From assembly GCA_001632425.1 (NCBI GenBank), contig KV425552.1, positions 3,004-64,898 of the forward strand: 61,895 nucleotides of DNA. Direction: 5' to 3'. The notes under the pieces are model-generated. The model was not told where the DNA came from and did not search any database. It saw only the letters and a program-made list of their open reading frames with translations. Both the position numbers and the translations under genes were made by a program. Source of the DNA: Neolentinus lepideus HHB14362 ss-1 (lineage: Eukaryota > Basidiomycota > Agaricomycetes > Gloeophyllales > Gloeophyllaceae). Positions 11,800-24,073 of this stretch are shown here, piece by piece; within the stretch, counting starts at the first letter, position 1; each line of letters opens with the position of its first letter.

Positions 11800-11906
11800 G
11801 ATCGTAATGGTCTTGTTCTTACAAAAGTATAGCGAGATATCCGAACTAGGCTAAATAAACTATCGACGCGTCTTAAGCCACACCTACACACCGACGCGAC
11901 CCCATT

Positions 11907-14900
11907 ATGTCCGAAACAACACTCTACACGCAGTGCGCGGAAGTGCTCTCTCTATGCCAGTCCCTTCGGGATGATCTAGCAGCTCTGCTTGATCCTGAGA
12001 CTGGCTTTGCTCCCCGACTACGCCAGATCTGTCGCGAGAGGCAAGTTGCACATTCTCATGGTTCCAGCTCATTCTAAGGACCGTTAGGTTGGACGATGTC
12101 GAAGATCCGCGTCGTGCTCTAGCTGTGGAGGAGGTGGAGGCTCTGCGAATGGAGAGCGATACTTGGGGCTTGCTACAGGCTGTAATGCCGTGAGTTCAAC
12201 ATATACGTATCCCAATCCTATATCTACCACATGCTCTCAGTGCACGAAAAACAGCCCCAGCACCTCTCCCCACGGCACGTTCTCTCCTCGCCGAAAACCC
12301 CTACACGCCCACCTCCACGCTCGCCCAGGCGATCATGAACGCCTCCGCGCTCCTCTCCGAGCTCGTCGTCGTGCGCGAGTGGCTGCAGGAGACGGCTCCG
12401 CAACCTCAACCTCCAGAAGCTGCTACTGGATACTGGCGGTACACGAAGCATCGATTGGCGCAAGCGGCGAGGACGGGGAATAAGAAAGACGTGGAGGGCC
12501 TTGTGGCACACCTGGATCCCGATGCGGCAAGTCGAGAGGAGGGGAAGAGTTTAGCTGGGGATGATATGGTACGTGTTCCACGGTATCCGATGGATGTGGC
12601 TGGTTGTGTGAGCTACGACCTCTAGGCGTACGAAAAGTCCCTGGCCCAAGCATTGTACCTATACGTCCGCGCAGGACGACTAGAGGAGGCGATGGAGATA
12701 TGCCGCAAAGCGCACCAGCCCTGGCGCTCGGCAAGCATCCGCGGGTCGCTGCTGTTCGAGTGGCGCGCGATCAGTGAGGACCCACATCTCTCTCATCCCA
12801 CACATCTGACAACGCAATGCCCAGCCACCGGCGCGCTCGACACGGACGACCAAGACGAGCTCGAGCCGGACTTTGAAGGCTGGCGCGGGAACCGGCGACG
12901 CAAGCTCTGGAAATTAACGTGCACCAAAGCAGCGCTAAACGTACGTCCCCTCTTCCCCCGGATCCCAGCCTACCCACACTTTCTACGCAGCCCGCCATCC
13001 CCGATCAAGACCGCGTCCTCTACGCTGCGCTCGCGCCGTCCCCGCAGACGTCCGCGGTCCTCAAAACCGCGTGCCGCACGTGGGAGGACCACCTGTGGGC
13101 GCAGATCAGCGTGCTGTGCGAGGAGAAGCAGGCGGCGGCGCTCGTCAAGCTCGGCGGGGGGTTCTGGGAGGACGAGGACGAGGCGCTGGATGTGCCGGCC
13201 GAAGCGGCTGCGGAGGAGGACGGGTGGGAGGTAGAGGTCGCGGGGGCGCTGGCGGGGCTGGCAGGGGTGGGCGTCGACGAGGGGTGAGTGCACTCGCACT
13301 TGGGGCGGTTTGCGCTGACGTGATGGTGACTGTAGTCCGCGCGCCGACCACCCGTTCCACATCTCGCAGCTGCACATCATCCTCGACCGCACGGACGCGC
13401 TGCTCGACGACTTTGCGGAGGGGCTGAGGACGGGGCGGCACAGCCCCGCGTCGGTCGAGTGCGTCTATGTGTTCCTGCTTGCGAGGAGTGGAATGTACTG
13501 ACGCCGCTGCAGCTACCCGCATATGACGCGCTTCTTTGCGCACCTCTGTCTTTTCCTGCGTATGATCGACGTCCCTGTCTCACCGGACGCGGCTCAAACG
13601 ATACTAGAGGCGTATTTACAAGTACTCGAGGTGCGTCCCTCCCCTTCTCCTCTCCACTCCCACTCACGTATATTCTCCCATACACCCACCCACCCATTCC
13701 CTTGTACACATTACGCACCCCCAGCTCGCCGGCCAACGCTCCCTCATCGCGCTCTACGCCCACGCGCTGGGCGACAACGCGGTGCAGCGCTACGCGCAGT
13801 TCCTCGTCTCGCTGGAGCTTTCCGCGGACATCGAGGAGCGGCGCGTGGCGCTGCAGCGCGCGGAGGAGCAGGGGCTGGATGTGGGGATGGTAGCGGTTGT
13901 GGCGGCGGCGCGGACGATGGGGCGGGCGTTAAAGGTGTGCTCTTCTTTTCACACTGTTCCCCACTTCCACTCCCACTCTCACTGCACCCCATCTCACTTC
14001 CTCCCCAGATCCTCCCGCCCCTCAAAGGCCCCCTCCCGACGCCGACCGCGCAGACGATCCTCGCGGCGCCGTCGCCCGCGGAGCTGCTGTTCCTGCGGAG
14101 CCTCGAGTGGACGACGTTCCGGGCGGCGACGCACGGCGCGGCGCTCGAGCAGGCGTGTGTGGTATTGCGGTATTTTTTGGGTGAGTGGGGTGTTGGGCTG
14201 TTGTCTTTGGTCGTGGTCATACTGATTCCTCTTTTCTCTTTCCTCTTTGACCCTCCCAGCCGCGGGCCGCGTGCACGTCGCGGCGCACCTGCTGAGCACG
14301 CTGCCGCTCGAGCTGGCGTCGCTGACGGAGCCGGAGGACCTCGCTGTGGAGTATTTCTGGTACCGGCAGTTTTTCGAGGTGTGTTTGTTCTTCCTTGAGC
14401 GGTCTTTGTTCTCGTGCAATTATTGATACTCTCCTCGTACAATTATTGATATTCCCGTCGTACTATTCTCACTCCCTACTCACCACTTCGAACGCAGGTC
14501 CGCGTGTCGCTAGAGCGTGTGGTCGAGTTCCGGGCCGCGGAGGCGCAGATTGTGGCTGGAGTGGTGGGGAAGGAGGGGGAGGTGCGGTGGCGGGAGGGGT
14601 ACAAGGTGAGTTGGGGCGGGATGGGCGATGGGTATGCGGCGCTGACGGGTGATTTGTGCAGGACGCGCTGGAGCAGGCGCGCGAGGAGACGGTCCAGCTG
14701 CTGACTTCGGACTGGCTGGTGGTGGACGGGGGTGAGTGGAAATTGTCGCCGTCGCCACCTCAATGCTCACTCGGGGGCCAGGTGATCGACGCGGGAAGGA
14801 GCTGAAGCGGATACGCCGTATTTACATCCCAGAGTTTATCACGCGGCTGCACATGATGCTCGCCGAGTCGCGGGTGCTCTTCCCCGAGTGGGTGCCCATC

Positions 14901-15133
14901 CCCAGAGTCACTCGATACCCAACTTACTTACTTTGACCGGCAGGAACCTCGCGCACGCGCTGGGGCTGGCGAACACGGTGGCGGACTCGCGGTACAAGCT
15001 GTACGAGGGGTTTTCGGACGAGGACGGGAAGCGGCTGGGGGAGTACCTCGGGGTGGTGCGGTCTGCGGTGGTCGCTGGGCTGGAGGAGGGCGGGTCGGAT
15101 GTGTTCAGGGTGTGCAGGGGGGGTCACGCGTGA
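11907..15133 (+). CDS. NUP84: Nuclear pore protein Nup84/Nup107
   Basis: This is a scaffold subunit of the Y-shaped (Nup84/Nup107-160) nuclear pore subcomplex. It is an alpha-solenoid read over about 15 exons. Recognisable blocks are YLYVRAGRLEEAMEICRKA with the conserved PWRSASIRGSLLFEW just after it, GNRRRKLWKLTC, HPFHISQLHIILD, YPHMTRFFAHLCLFLRM, IALYAHALGDNAVQRYAQFL, ELLFLRSLEWTTF and the C-terminal RRIYIPEFITRLHMML. These occur in the order of the Nup84_Nup100 family. The 13.0-14.4 kb part is GC-rich and generates long false frames on both strands. The start ATG at 11907 opens MSETTLYTQCAEVLSLC. Confidence 0.88.
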
Positions 15134-15288
15134 CGAGGAGAGTCACAGGAAACTTAGTCACGTGTTTCACTAGATGATTAGGATAATTGCGAGTTACTAA
15201 AAGCAGTTTCCGAGGCAAAGCTGTGTGCACGCCGCGGCAAAGCAGAGTGCGCAGTCGGTCGCAGGCAGACTTTCTTGACCCATTGACA

Positions 15289-18200
15289 ATGACCCGCCCA
15301 GCATGTCCGGCGGACAACCAGCAGGCGATAGAGCAGGGCAGTTTCTGGGACGGGAGCAACGTCAACTGGGACGCGCATAGGATTGGCTGGGCCATCGCAG
15401 GCGGGTGTACGGCCTTGGTGCGTCTGCTCTGCACTGACAAGTATTTTCGTATTGAAACCTTCCAGACTGTAATTCTATCCGCTGTTACTGTCATCCAACA
15501 TTGCCGGTGCGCGTCTCTCTCCCTGTCTACTTCTTTTGACTCGAGCTGGAGGCAGAAACTACCGTAACCGCGCGGAACAGCGACAAATGTGCGTTCTCTC
15601 TCCTGTCTGCGCCACTCTAAGCTTGACTGACTGTGCGACGGCAGCCTGAGGATCTTGTATATGCCCCCCGTCTACGCCATCGTGTCTTTCCTCTCCTACC
15701 GCTTCTTCCGCAGCTACACCTACTACTCCCTCGTCGAAGTCGGTGCGTGCTTCCCGGTCTGCCTTTCCACCGTACTCTAACTTCCAACCCATCCAGCTTA
15801 TGAAGTTCGTTCTCGTCCCTCCCGCTCGTCTAACCCCGCTAACCTCGCTCCAGGCCGTCACCCTCAGCGCATTCCTGTCCGTCCCGTCCCTTCTCACCTC
15901 ACTTCAACTAACCCGCCAACCCTCTCAACGTTATCTCTACCCTTTTTAGCCTTCTCCTCATCGAGTATGTCGCAACCACCGCACACGGCCACGCCGCCGA
16001 GAACGCCATATCGCGCAAGGACAAGCGGCCGCTCCCGATACCCGTGCGTCCCGTCCTCTCCTCCCTCAGTGTCTCATGCGTGCTCACTTAACCTTCCCCA
16101 CGCACCCGCTCACCTACGCCTCCTCACTTCTGTCCTTCTCCTCCCGCCGCCGCTCCCAGTTCTGCTTCTGGCGCTACCGCCCAACCAAAGTCCGTCTCTT
16201 CCTATCTCCTTCTCCCTCTCCCTCACACTAACCGCCCCCAGGCGTACTTCATGTACACCGTCAAGGTCCGTCTCCCCCTCCCCCTCCTCCACCCTAAGCT
16301 GACAGCCGTTCGTAGTGGTCAGTCCTGCAGTACGTCGTCGTCAGGCCGGGTGCGTGGCTCGGCTCGGCTCTGTTTCTCCGTCCTCATTCAGTCACTCTTA
16401 TCTTCTCCTCTCCCTCTCCTCCCCTTCCCCAAAAAAACAAAACCACACAGCCGTCTCCGTAGCAGGCATCATCTGCGAGTACTACGGCGTCCTCTGCCCC
16501 TCGGGCCCCTACAGCATCTACTACGCCGAGGTCTACCTCGAGGCGGTCGATTTTGTCAGCATCACGTGCGTATTTCCTGTTTACTTTTTTGGGACTGGGC
16601 TGGGTTGGGGATTTTGGCTTTTAACGTTGCTCTCCTCCATCTCACCTTCCCTCTCCCCTCCGTCCCTCCCCCCATCCCACACCCACTAACCCCCCCCCAG
16701 CGTCGCCCTCTACGGCCTCCTCATCTTCTACGGCCTCACGCACGACGAGCTCGCCGGGCGCCGCCCCCTCGCCAAGTTCCTCGCCATCAAGCTCATCGTC
16801 ATGTTTACGTTCTATCAGGGGTTCGTGGTGCGTGCTTGTCTTTGTTCTTTTGGTTTTTGGTTTTTGGTTTTGTCTCTTTCTTTGACGTTGGGGTGGCCGG
16901 TGGTTTTTGGTGGCTTTGGTTCTTTGGTTCTTTAGTGGTTGGTGGTTTTTTGGTTCTTGGTTTTGGTTTTGTTGTTTGGATCCTTGGTTTTTGGTGGTGG
17001 ACTGACTGGTTGCTTTGGTCGGCTTGTGTTTGGTTTTCGTCTATGCGGGGTGTCAGTTCTCGGCGCTGGAAGGGCGTGTGATTAAAGGTACTTCTCCTTC
17101 CNNNNNNNNNNNNNNNNNNNNNNNNNNNNNNNNNNNNNNNNNNNNNNNNNNNNNNNNNNNNNNNNNNNNNNNNNNNNNNNNNNNNNNNNNNNNNNNNNNN
17201 NNNNNNNNNNNNNNNNNNNNNNNNNNNNNNNNNNNNNNNNNNNNNNNNNNNNNNNNNNNNNNNNNNNNNNNNNNNNNNNNNNNNNNNNNNNNNNNNNNNN
17301 NNNNNNNNNNNNNNNNNNNNNNNNNNNNNNNCTCTCACTCTCCTCCCCTCCTTCCCCTCTCTCTCTTCCTTCCCTCTCCTGCCACACTCGACGCTGACAC
17401 TGACCCCGCACAGCGACGCAGTACTGGACGGAGACGAACATCGCGGACGGGCTCACGGCGCTCACGATCTGCATCGAGGTGCGTCCGTCTGTCTGTGTGT
17501 GGGGCGGGGCGCTGATGTTCTTTCATTCTTTGTGTGTGCGTTCTCCTCTTCGGCGCCACCCCTACATTCCGCCACCCATCCCACTCCCCATCCCCCACAA
17601 CCCCCCATCCCGCAACCAGATGGTCTTCTTCGCGCTATTCATGATGTGGGCCTACACCTGGCAAGACTACACCGCGAAAGACGGCGCGGGGCACACGAGC
17701 ATCTGGCGCCCGCTGTGGGATAGGTGCGTTTGCATGTGTTTGTGGGGTCGGTTGTGGGTGGTTTGCTGACGTTCCTTACTTTACCGCTGTGTTGCGTTGT
17801 GCTGATGGCCTTACCTTGCCGCTGTGTTGCGCTGACGTCCGTTACCTTGCCGCTGTGTCGCATCGACGTCCCTTACCTTGTCGCTGTGTTGCGCTGTGCT
17901 GATGTCCTTACCTTGCCTCTGTGTCGCATTGACGTTCCTTCGGTGGTGGGTGGTTTGCTGACGTCCCTTACTATACCGCTGTGCTTGCCGGCGTTCCTTA
18001 CCGCTGTGCCCTTTGCGTACTTGCGTACGGCCGGCAGCATCAACTACTGTGAGTCTGTGAATGATTGGGGGGTGACTGTGCTGACGCTGTTTGCTATCCA
18101 CTCTGCATATTTGGGCTTGTCACTTTGACGTGCTCTTTGCTACAACTTCGCCGTGCTCTCTGCTACGACCTCGCCATGCTCTCCTCCATAATATCGCGAT

Positions 18201-18801
18201 ATGCTCTCTATCACATCCTCGTCATGCTCTACTACAACTTCGCCATGCTCTCTACTACAACCTTACGACCCGCTCTCCATAACCTCACGACATACATACC
18301 ACAACTTCATGACCCTCCACAAACCTCTCGACCTGCCTCCTCCACAACCTCATGACACGCTCTCCGTAACCTCACGACCTTCCACACAACCTCACAACCC
18401 GCCCCCTCCACACCACAGCGGACTTCGTGACGGAGATCTTCGGCTCCCTCAAGTTCTACATCGACTACGCGCTGGGTAAACCAGGCACGCACGGCGTGCG
18501 GCAGACCGACGCGCAGGGGAACCCCAAGCCGAGCTTCGGCGAGGCGTTCGGGTTCGAGTACAGTTACAATGCGAGGTCAGCGGCAGCTCCAGCACCACTG
18601 GCAGCACTTGGTCACTGAGCGACGTATAGGACTGGGACTGGGAAGAAGAACGGGGTGAAGGAGGATGATGAGGATGATGAGGGGATCCGGCTCGCGTCGT
18701 ACAGCCGGCGGGACGAGTACGGCGAGGAGTACCCGCGCCCTGGGTTTAATGTGAGCGATGTGTCCCTCGGCCGGCCGAGCGGGGTGGATGTGCGGTCGTA
18801 G
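15289..18801 (+). CDS. Organic solute transporter alpha (OST-alpha/TMEM184, DUF300) membrane protein
   Basis: This is a multi-pass membrane protein of the OST-alpha/TMEM184 family; its fungal substrate is unknown. The start at 15289 (MTRPACPADNQQAIEQGSFW) leads to a first membrane helix WAIAGGCTALTVILSAV. Hallmarks include MPPVYAIVSFLSYRFF, YYAEVYLEAVDFVSI, KFLAIKLIVMFTFYQGF and TQYWTETNIADGLTALTIC, followed by MVFFALFMMWAYTWQDY. An acidic, hydrophilic tail ends in SGVDVRS. At least ten introns are present. The 230-N gap lies in the intron between VIK and ATQYWT, so the reading frame crosses it intact. An 11-nt microexon is at 18038-18048. Confidence 0.88.
17102..17331. other. Assembly gap (230 N) within an OST-alpha intron
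   Basis: The run of N separates GTACTTCTCC (donor side, after VIKG) from a CT-rich tract and the acceptor CGCACAG. The upstream intron, at about 16830-17054, is a TGGTTTTT-rich low-complexity stretch, which may explain why assembly failed nearby. Confidence 0.95.
17767..17945. repeat. Intronic minisatellite, about 31-36 bp units
   Basis: About five units of the type CCTTACCTTGCCGCTGTGT followed by CGCATCGACGTC or TGCGCTGTGCTGATG lie in the 314-nt OST-alpha intron 17724-18037. A second, looser array of ATGCTCTCTACTACAACTT-like units (about 25 bp) follows in the next intron at about 18125-18300. Confidence 0.75.
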
Positions 18802-20745
18802 GGCGTGTGATGATTTACGTATATATATAGTGTGTTTGCGGCGAGGGATCTGTGATTAGTTGGATATGTATCGTTACTCGTGGACGCTGGCTTGCTGTTC
18901 TGATTTTTTATTTTGGGCGTAGGGCGTAGAACGTAGAAGTGACCGCGTATGTATGGTGAGGGCGTGCCGTATGTTTATTTGTCACTGTCGTCGTGTGTGG
19001 CTTTAAATATTGTACCCGAGCCAGAGTGCGTCGTAGGACAAGGAAAGGAAGGCGTCTCTGGACATATAAGCAGTGTCGTCGTCAAACAGTGCGGATACAA
19101 CTGCGAAGACCGTTCGGCACTCTGGTCGGTCGGGTGTCGTATCCTGTGCTCGAGTGACGGAATTGAACAGCGATGGGTAAAATCGAGGGAGTGTTCCAAG
19201 CCCGTCAGCGGCGGACAGAAGTATCTTTCAGTGCGGAAAGCTGAGCTCGTCCGAGGTCCAAATGTCGGCAAGTGAGCGTCGTCAGATCAAACGGCAATCA
19301 AACCGGTGACTCACTCCTTATTCGCTCTGCGCAGGCATTTATTTATTGTCTGGGAGGAGATCTGCGCCGCAGTATAAATACGTCTCCGCTCCTTGATTTC
19401 TTTGCTTTTGTACTTGAACAATTGCTGCCGAGCCGCTGTTGAACGTTGAGCATACGTGGCGATCAAACAGTCTCATCTTGCAATGACACCCACACAGATC
19501 ACCTTGAAAGTAATACCGATATCAGTGTTCGCACTTTGAGATCTAATTGACAAGGAGAAACAGCGAGCGCTCACTTGGGCGTCAAAGAAGGACGAGAATA
19601 GCGATGGTGGTAGTAAGTATTCAGAATCCTGGCGTGCGTCTCGGACCTGCCAAACGCGATAACACCTTACCATCCGGACACAAACTCTCGCCTTTCCATC
19701 AAGACACGAACTCTTACCATCCGAATGCGATCTCCTACCATCCGGACACGAACTCTGGCCTTGCTATCTAGCCGCGAAGCACAATGCGGGACGCCGCGTC
19801 CTATCCTCTCACCCCCTCGGGGCTCCTATGCCTCAGCATTCGCACGACGCGACGGTGTTAACCACGCTCGCCTGCGTCTTCGCGGAAGTCAAGTCAGTCG
19901 AGTAGTGCAAGCGCCGTGTTCCTTCAGATCGTCGATAGGAGCGATGATCCCGGAGGTGCCGCCGCAGCTTGATAGACAGATAGTGTCTTTGTGGAGGCAG
20001 TACCGATGATCTGCCATCTCGAGAAAAATAAAAGGCATCCACTAGCTGAGGCGGGGAGAATACGTAAGGGGAGAAAGCCAATTCAAATCCGTAGACCTTC
20101 GACGCCAATCTGGAGCCCTAGTCTCCTCCCAGGACAGCGATCTTCATGCCTTTCATCGCCAAGATTGAGGATGCCACACACGATCAAGAGCGCACGTAGA
20201 GTGCTTACAGACGCTTCTCGAGGCGAGCGTGAGGACGGGCTCGCCCATTGGCCATCTGGAAACACCGATGCCCACGATTTCCCCGGTGGCTCGATTGCTG
20301 GCTGTATGTCTGAGGTGCCGATTTTTAGTGCGTTCCAGCGGCCCGGGGCGCTTGCGGTCGCATGCCCAAGTCGACGTCGCGCTGCTCTGCGCTGATTGGG
20401 CCGTCGTTGCTGGGGGCGGGTCTATTCAAAGTTAAGCGCTAGTGGCTAGTACGGTTAAGTCAGAGCACCAGCGCAGGTGCCGCCTGGAGGATAAGCATTT
20501 GTGATACCTAAATGGAGTGGCATACCGATGTTCGGGAAGCTCAAGGTTTGTTGATTGTGTATCCCAGTGATTTACAATCTGTTTTCGGACCAGTTTCTCC
20601 GCAAATAGGCCTTTCTGCGTCATGACATACCTCGGTAGGCAGCATAGCAATGTTTCGGCAGAAAAAAATCGACAAGTTATGGAGACAAACACTGCCGACA
20701 GCGCTGACCGCGAAAGCGTACCCGTGATGAATGGGGGCGGGAAGA
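18802..20745. other. Intergenic, no supported gene
   Basis: Open frames at 18949-19275, 19547-20009 and 20229-20435 have no recognisable content. A TATAAATA at 19373-19380 looks like a core promoter but leads only to an 18-codon frame at 19482. A short ACCATCCGGACACGAACTC-like repeat occurs four times at about 19665-19760. Confidence 0.5.
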
Positions 20746-20859
20746 CCCCACGGGGAAGCAGCTACTACCCCGCACTCCGGCCCGGCGGTCCGCAGACTGC
20801 CCAGGCACGAAGAGGCCGCGTGCCCACTGCCCCGCAATTTAGAGGTCGTCCGTATAAAA
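20746..20859 (+). promoter_or_regulatory. Sugar transporter promoter with CreA/Mig1-type sites and TATA box
   Basis: TATAAAA at 20853-20859 lies 87 nt before the transporter ATG. Upstream are three matches to the carbon-catabolite repressor consensus SYGGRG on the minus strand: CCCCAC at 20746, CCCCGC at 20768 and CCCCGC at 20830. Glucose repression of the transporter is an inference from these sites. Confidence 0.45.
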
Positions 20860-20945
20860 GCCTCCGCCTCTGGTTTCGTCCAGCGAGCACGCCCGTGTGT
20901 CTGTTCTTCGTCTTGCCTCTACTCACTGACTTCGTTCTGATTTCA

Positions 20946-22943
20946 ATGGCGGAGCAAAGTTTCTTCAAGAACAGCCGTGTCTACTGTAAGCCCCTGTCGC
21001 GTAAATTTCCCCGGACTCAACTTCATATCATTCGACCGCAGGGCTGGCTTTTGTGGCATACTGGGGTATCGTGCTTTTCGGCTATGATACGTGCGTGCCC
21101 ATATCTACTCTCCTATCCCAAACTTACATTGCTCTGCAGCGGCGTTGGCGGTGGTGTCGTATCCCAGAACTATTTCCTGGAGCAGTTCGGGGCGTTGGCG
21201 TCGAATGGCAAGATCGACCCGAAGAAGAAGGACGACATCTCGTCCAACGTCGTTGCCGTACTACAAGCCGGCGCGTTCTTCGGTGCATTAAGCAGTGCCC
21301 CCATGTCCGGTGCGTCAATTTTCAAGCCCGTCCGATCTACCCGTACTTAACAATTTTCAGCGCGCTACGGCAGAAAGTACCCCCTAATCGCCTACACTCT
21401 CATTTTCGTGGTGGGAGCGGTGAGTTACTGCCTTATTCCTCACATAGCTGACTCCAGCGCTGACTCGACGACCACCAGATCCTCCAAACGATCTCGGGTG
21501 GCAGCCGTGGATTGGGATACATCTATGGCGGTCGTGTCATTGCGGGTTTCGGTATCGGTGCCATTTCAGCCATAGCACCTGCCTACGTCTCCGAGTGTTC
21601 GCCCAAGGAAGTGCGTGGCCGCATCACCGGTCTATTCCAGATCATGGTAGCAATCGGCGTCATGCTATCATACTTTATCAACCGTACGGGCTCCCCCCAT
21701 CCCGCACATAAGCGTACTAACGACTTGTCTCAGTCGGCGTCAGCTTACACCAGACGGGCGCGAAGATCTGGCGCATCCCGTTCGGCTTCCAGCTCGTCCC
21801 AGCGGGCATGATGGCCATCGGCCTCCTTTTCGTCAAGGTACCGCCTCCCCCCTCGCCCGTACTGACCCGTCTCACCCCGTACCCAGGAGTCCCCCCGCTG
21901 GCTCGCCTCCCGCGGGCGCAACACCGAAGCCCTCGAAAACATCGCCTACCTCCGCAAAGAGCCGCTCGACTCCGAGTCCGTCTTGTACGAGCTCGCCGAG
22001 ATCGAAGCGGCCATCAACGAGGAGCGCGCCGCGCGCCAGGGCCTCGGGCTCCGCGAGGCCTTCCTCGGCAAAGGCAACTTCGTCCGCTTCTTCATCGCCT
22101 TCATCATCTTCCTCCTGCAACAATGGTCCGGCCAGAACTCCGTCTCGTACTACGCGCCGCAGATCTTCCAGTCCATCGGGTACACCGGCACCGCCAACTC
22201 TCTCCTCGCCTCGGGGATCTACGGCATCGTCAAGGTCGTCGCGACCGCGCTCTTCGTGTTCCTCCTCGTCGAGAGCCTCGGGCGCAAGCTGAGTCTCGTC
22301 ATATCGAGCTTCGGGATGGGCGTGCTCTTCTTCATCCTCGGGTCGATCCTCAAGACGCACCCGCCGCCGACGGACGGGAGCACGGACCCGCCCGTCGCGA
22401 GCAAGGCGATGGCGGCGATGCTGTACATCTACGTGTGCTTCTACTCGATGGGGTGGGGGCCCCTCCCGTGGGTGTACGTCTCCGACATCTTCCCCACGCG
22501 CACGCGGCACTACGGCCTCGCGTGCGCGAGCGCGTCGCAGTGGCTCTGGAGTAAGCCTGTTTCCCTCTCCCCTCCCTCGTCACGGCTAACGAAATAAACG
22601 CCCAGACTTTGTCGTGTCCAAGGTAACGCCGACGCTCGTGACGGACCTCGGGTACAAGATCTTCCTCATGTTCGCGACGATCAACATCGCGGGGATGGGC
22701 GTCTTCTCGCTGCTCATCCCCGAGACCAAGGGGCGCTCGCTCGAGGAGATGGACGTCATCTTCGGGAGCGTGTCCGCGGACAAGCGCCGCGCGGATATCG
22801 AGCGGCAGGAGCGGGGTGCGTCTTTCCTCTATCTCCTTCTCCTTTCCCCTTTCTTCTTTCGAGGTTACTGATCATCGTCTACAGCGCTCGAACACACGGC
22901 GCAGGACACGACGTCGGAAAAGTCCGTCCACCAGAAGGTATAA
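20946..22943 (+). CDS. MFS sugar/quinate-type transporter
   Basis: This is a twelve-helix plasma-membrane proton symporter of the sugar porter family, resembling fungal quinate/monosaccharide permeases. After MAEQSFFKNSRVYW the protein shows FGYDTGVGGGVVSQNYF, ARYGRKYPL, GGRVIAGFGIGAIS, PAYVSECSPKEVRGR, KESPRWLASRGR, QQWSGQNSVSYYAPQIF, LVESLGRKLSL and PETKGRSLEEMDVIFG. These are the family signatures in the correct order. About seven introns are present; the large exon from about 21888 holds the second half. The charged tail ends SEKSVHQKV. The exact substrate cannot be read from the sequence. Confidence 0.92.
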
Positions 22944-24073
22944 CCGCGAGGCTGGGCGGCCTGTCCGTCCGAGTCCATAATGTTATTGACGCTGCTTCCG
23001 TGTACGATTACCCATCTGTACTTTTAGACACGTTCCGTTCTTTATATTATCATCCTGGGTGCTAGTGTGCGTAAACACTGAATGGGGGAAAGGCGGTGTG
23101 AGCGGTGCTTTTCGAGAGCAAGCGGTCACTTGCGGAAGACGCAGACAGAGGCCGGAAATCCAACGAACTCGCCTCCTCTTGCGAACCCGCTATACATTAT
23201 CATGCCACAACCGAGACACAATCGGGATAGCAGCTCGGCGACCGGAACCGGGGGATCACGGACGAGGCACATCGCGGTCTTCAGTATCGACGCGCAGGGA
23301 GTCGCCGTGGTGACGTCCAAAAGCCTGCGGGAGCCCCGTCCTCACAGCCCACGACTTGCCGTCCTCAGCAGCCCACGACTTGCCGTCCTCATCACAGGAC
23401 GCTCGCAAGAAAGTGCTGCGTATATGCTGGTCGTGCGTCGGCGAGGGTGTGGCTTTTACAGTACGGGCTTGGCTTGAGATGTCCTTCGAGGCAATCCCTA
23501 CGAAAGAGCAGCGCGTTGTGGCCGGGATCGATTTCTTGGAAATGGCGACAGTAACCTCGAGGCAGGTAACGGTCGCGTCAGCGTGTACGACGAGAGACAG
23601 GAGCCCATCTATCCGCTGTGGGCGTACGATGGAAGTCAGGCCAAGGGTTTATAATGGATGTGTATGATGAGGTGGACAAGGGACCAGTCAGACTCATGCC
23701 GGGAGATCTAACCTTGCCTTTATATCCAAGGGTAAATCCCTGCGACGTCATTGTTTGTGGCTATTAGCCACCCGAGTGGCGTTAACAATCAGTCATTGCA
23801 GTAACTATTTACTATAGGAAAGGATCCGTTGATGGAAGCTCGTCGATTGATTGTGCTATGTGCGTTTGCGAGGGCACGCAATTGGCTTCAGGAGCGAGAC
23901 AGCGACCACACCAACCAGCCGAGGCCCATTTGGAGAGCAGTGACCTATGAGAAGGCAGAGGAGGACAAACTCACAGCGTTCCTGCCGAACATCTCACACC
24001 GCACGAACCGACGAACAACGACCACGACGTATCGCAAGTTTCTTGTACATATATACAAATTCTCCATCTCCGC
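22944..24073. other. Intergenic, no supported gene
   Basis: A short tandem duplication of AGCCCACGACTTGCCGTCCT lies at about 23343-23390. The open frames here are overlapping and unrecognised. Confidence 0.5.

Noticed and set aside
12970..14763. Long antisense and shifted frames in the GC-rich part of Nup84
   Set aside because: They shadow the real exons, which carry the conserved Nup84 blocks; the alternatives are Arg/Pro/Ala-rich noise.
16805..17515. Long frames running through the N gap
   Set aside because: They are artefacts of undetermined bases; the real exons splice around the gap.
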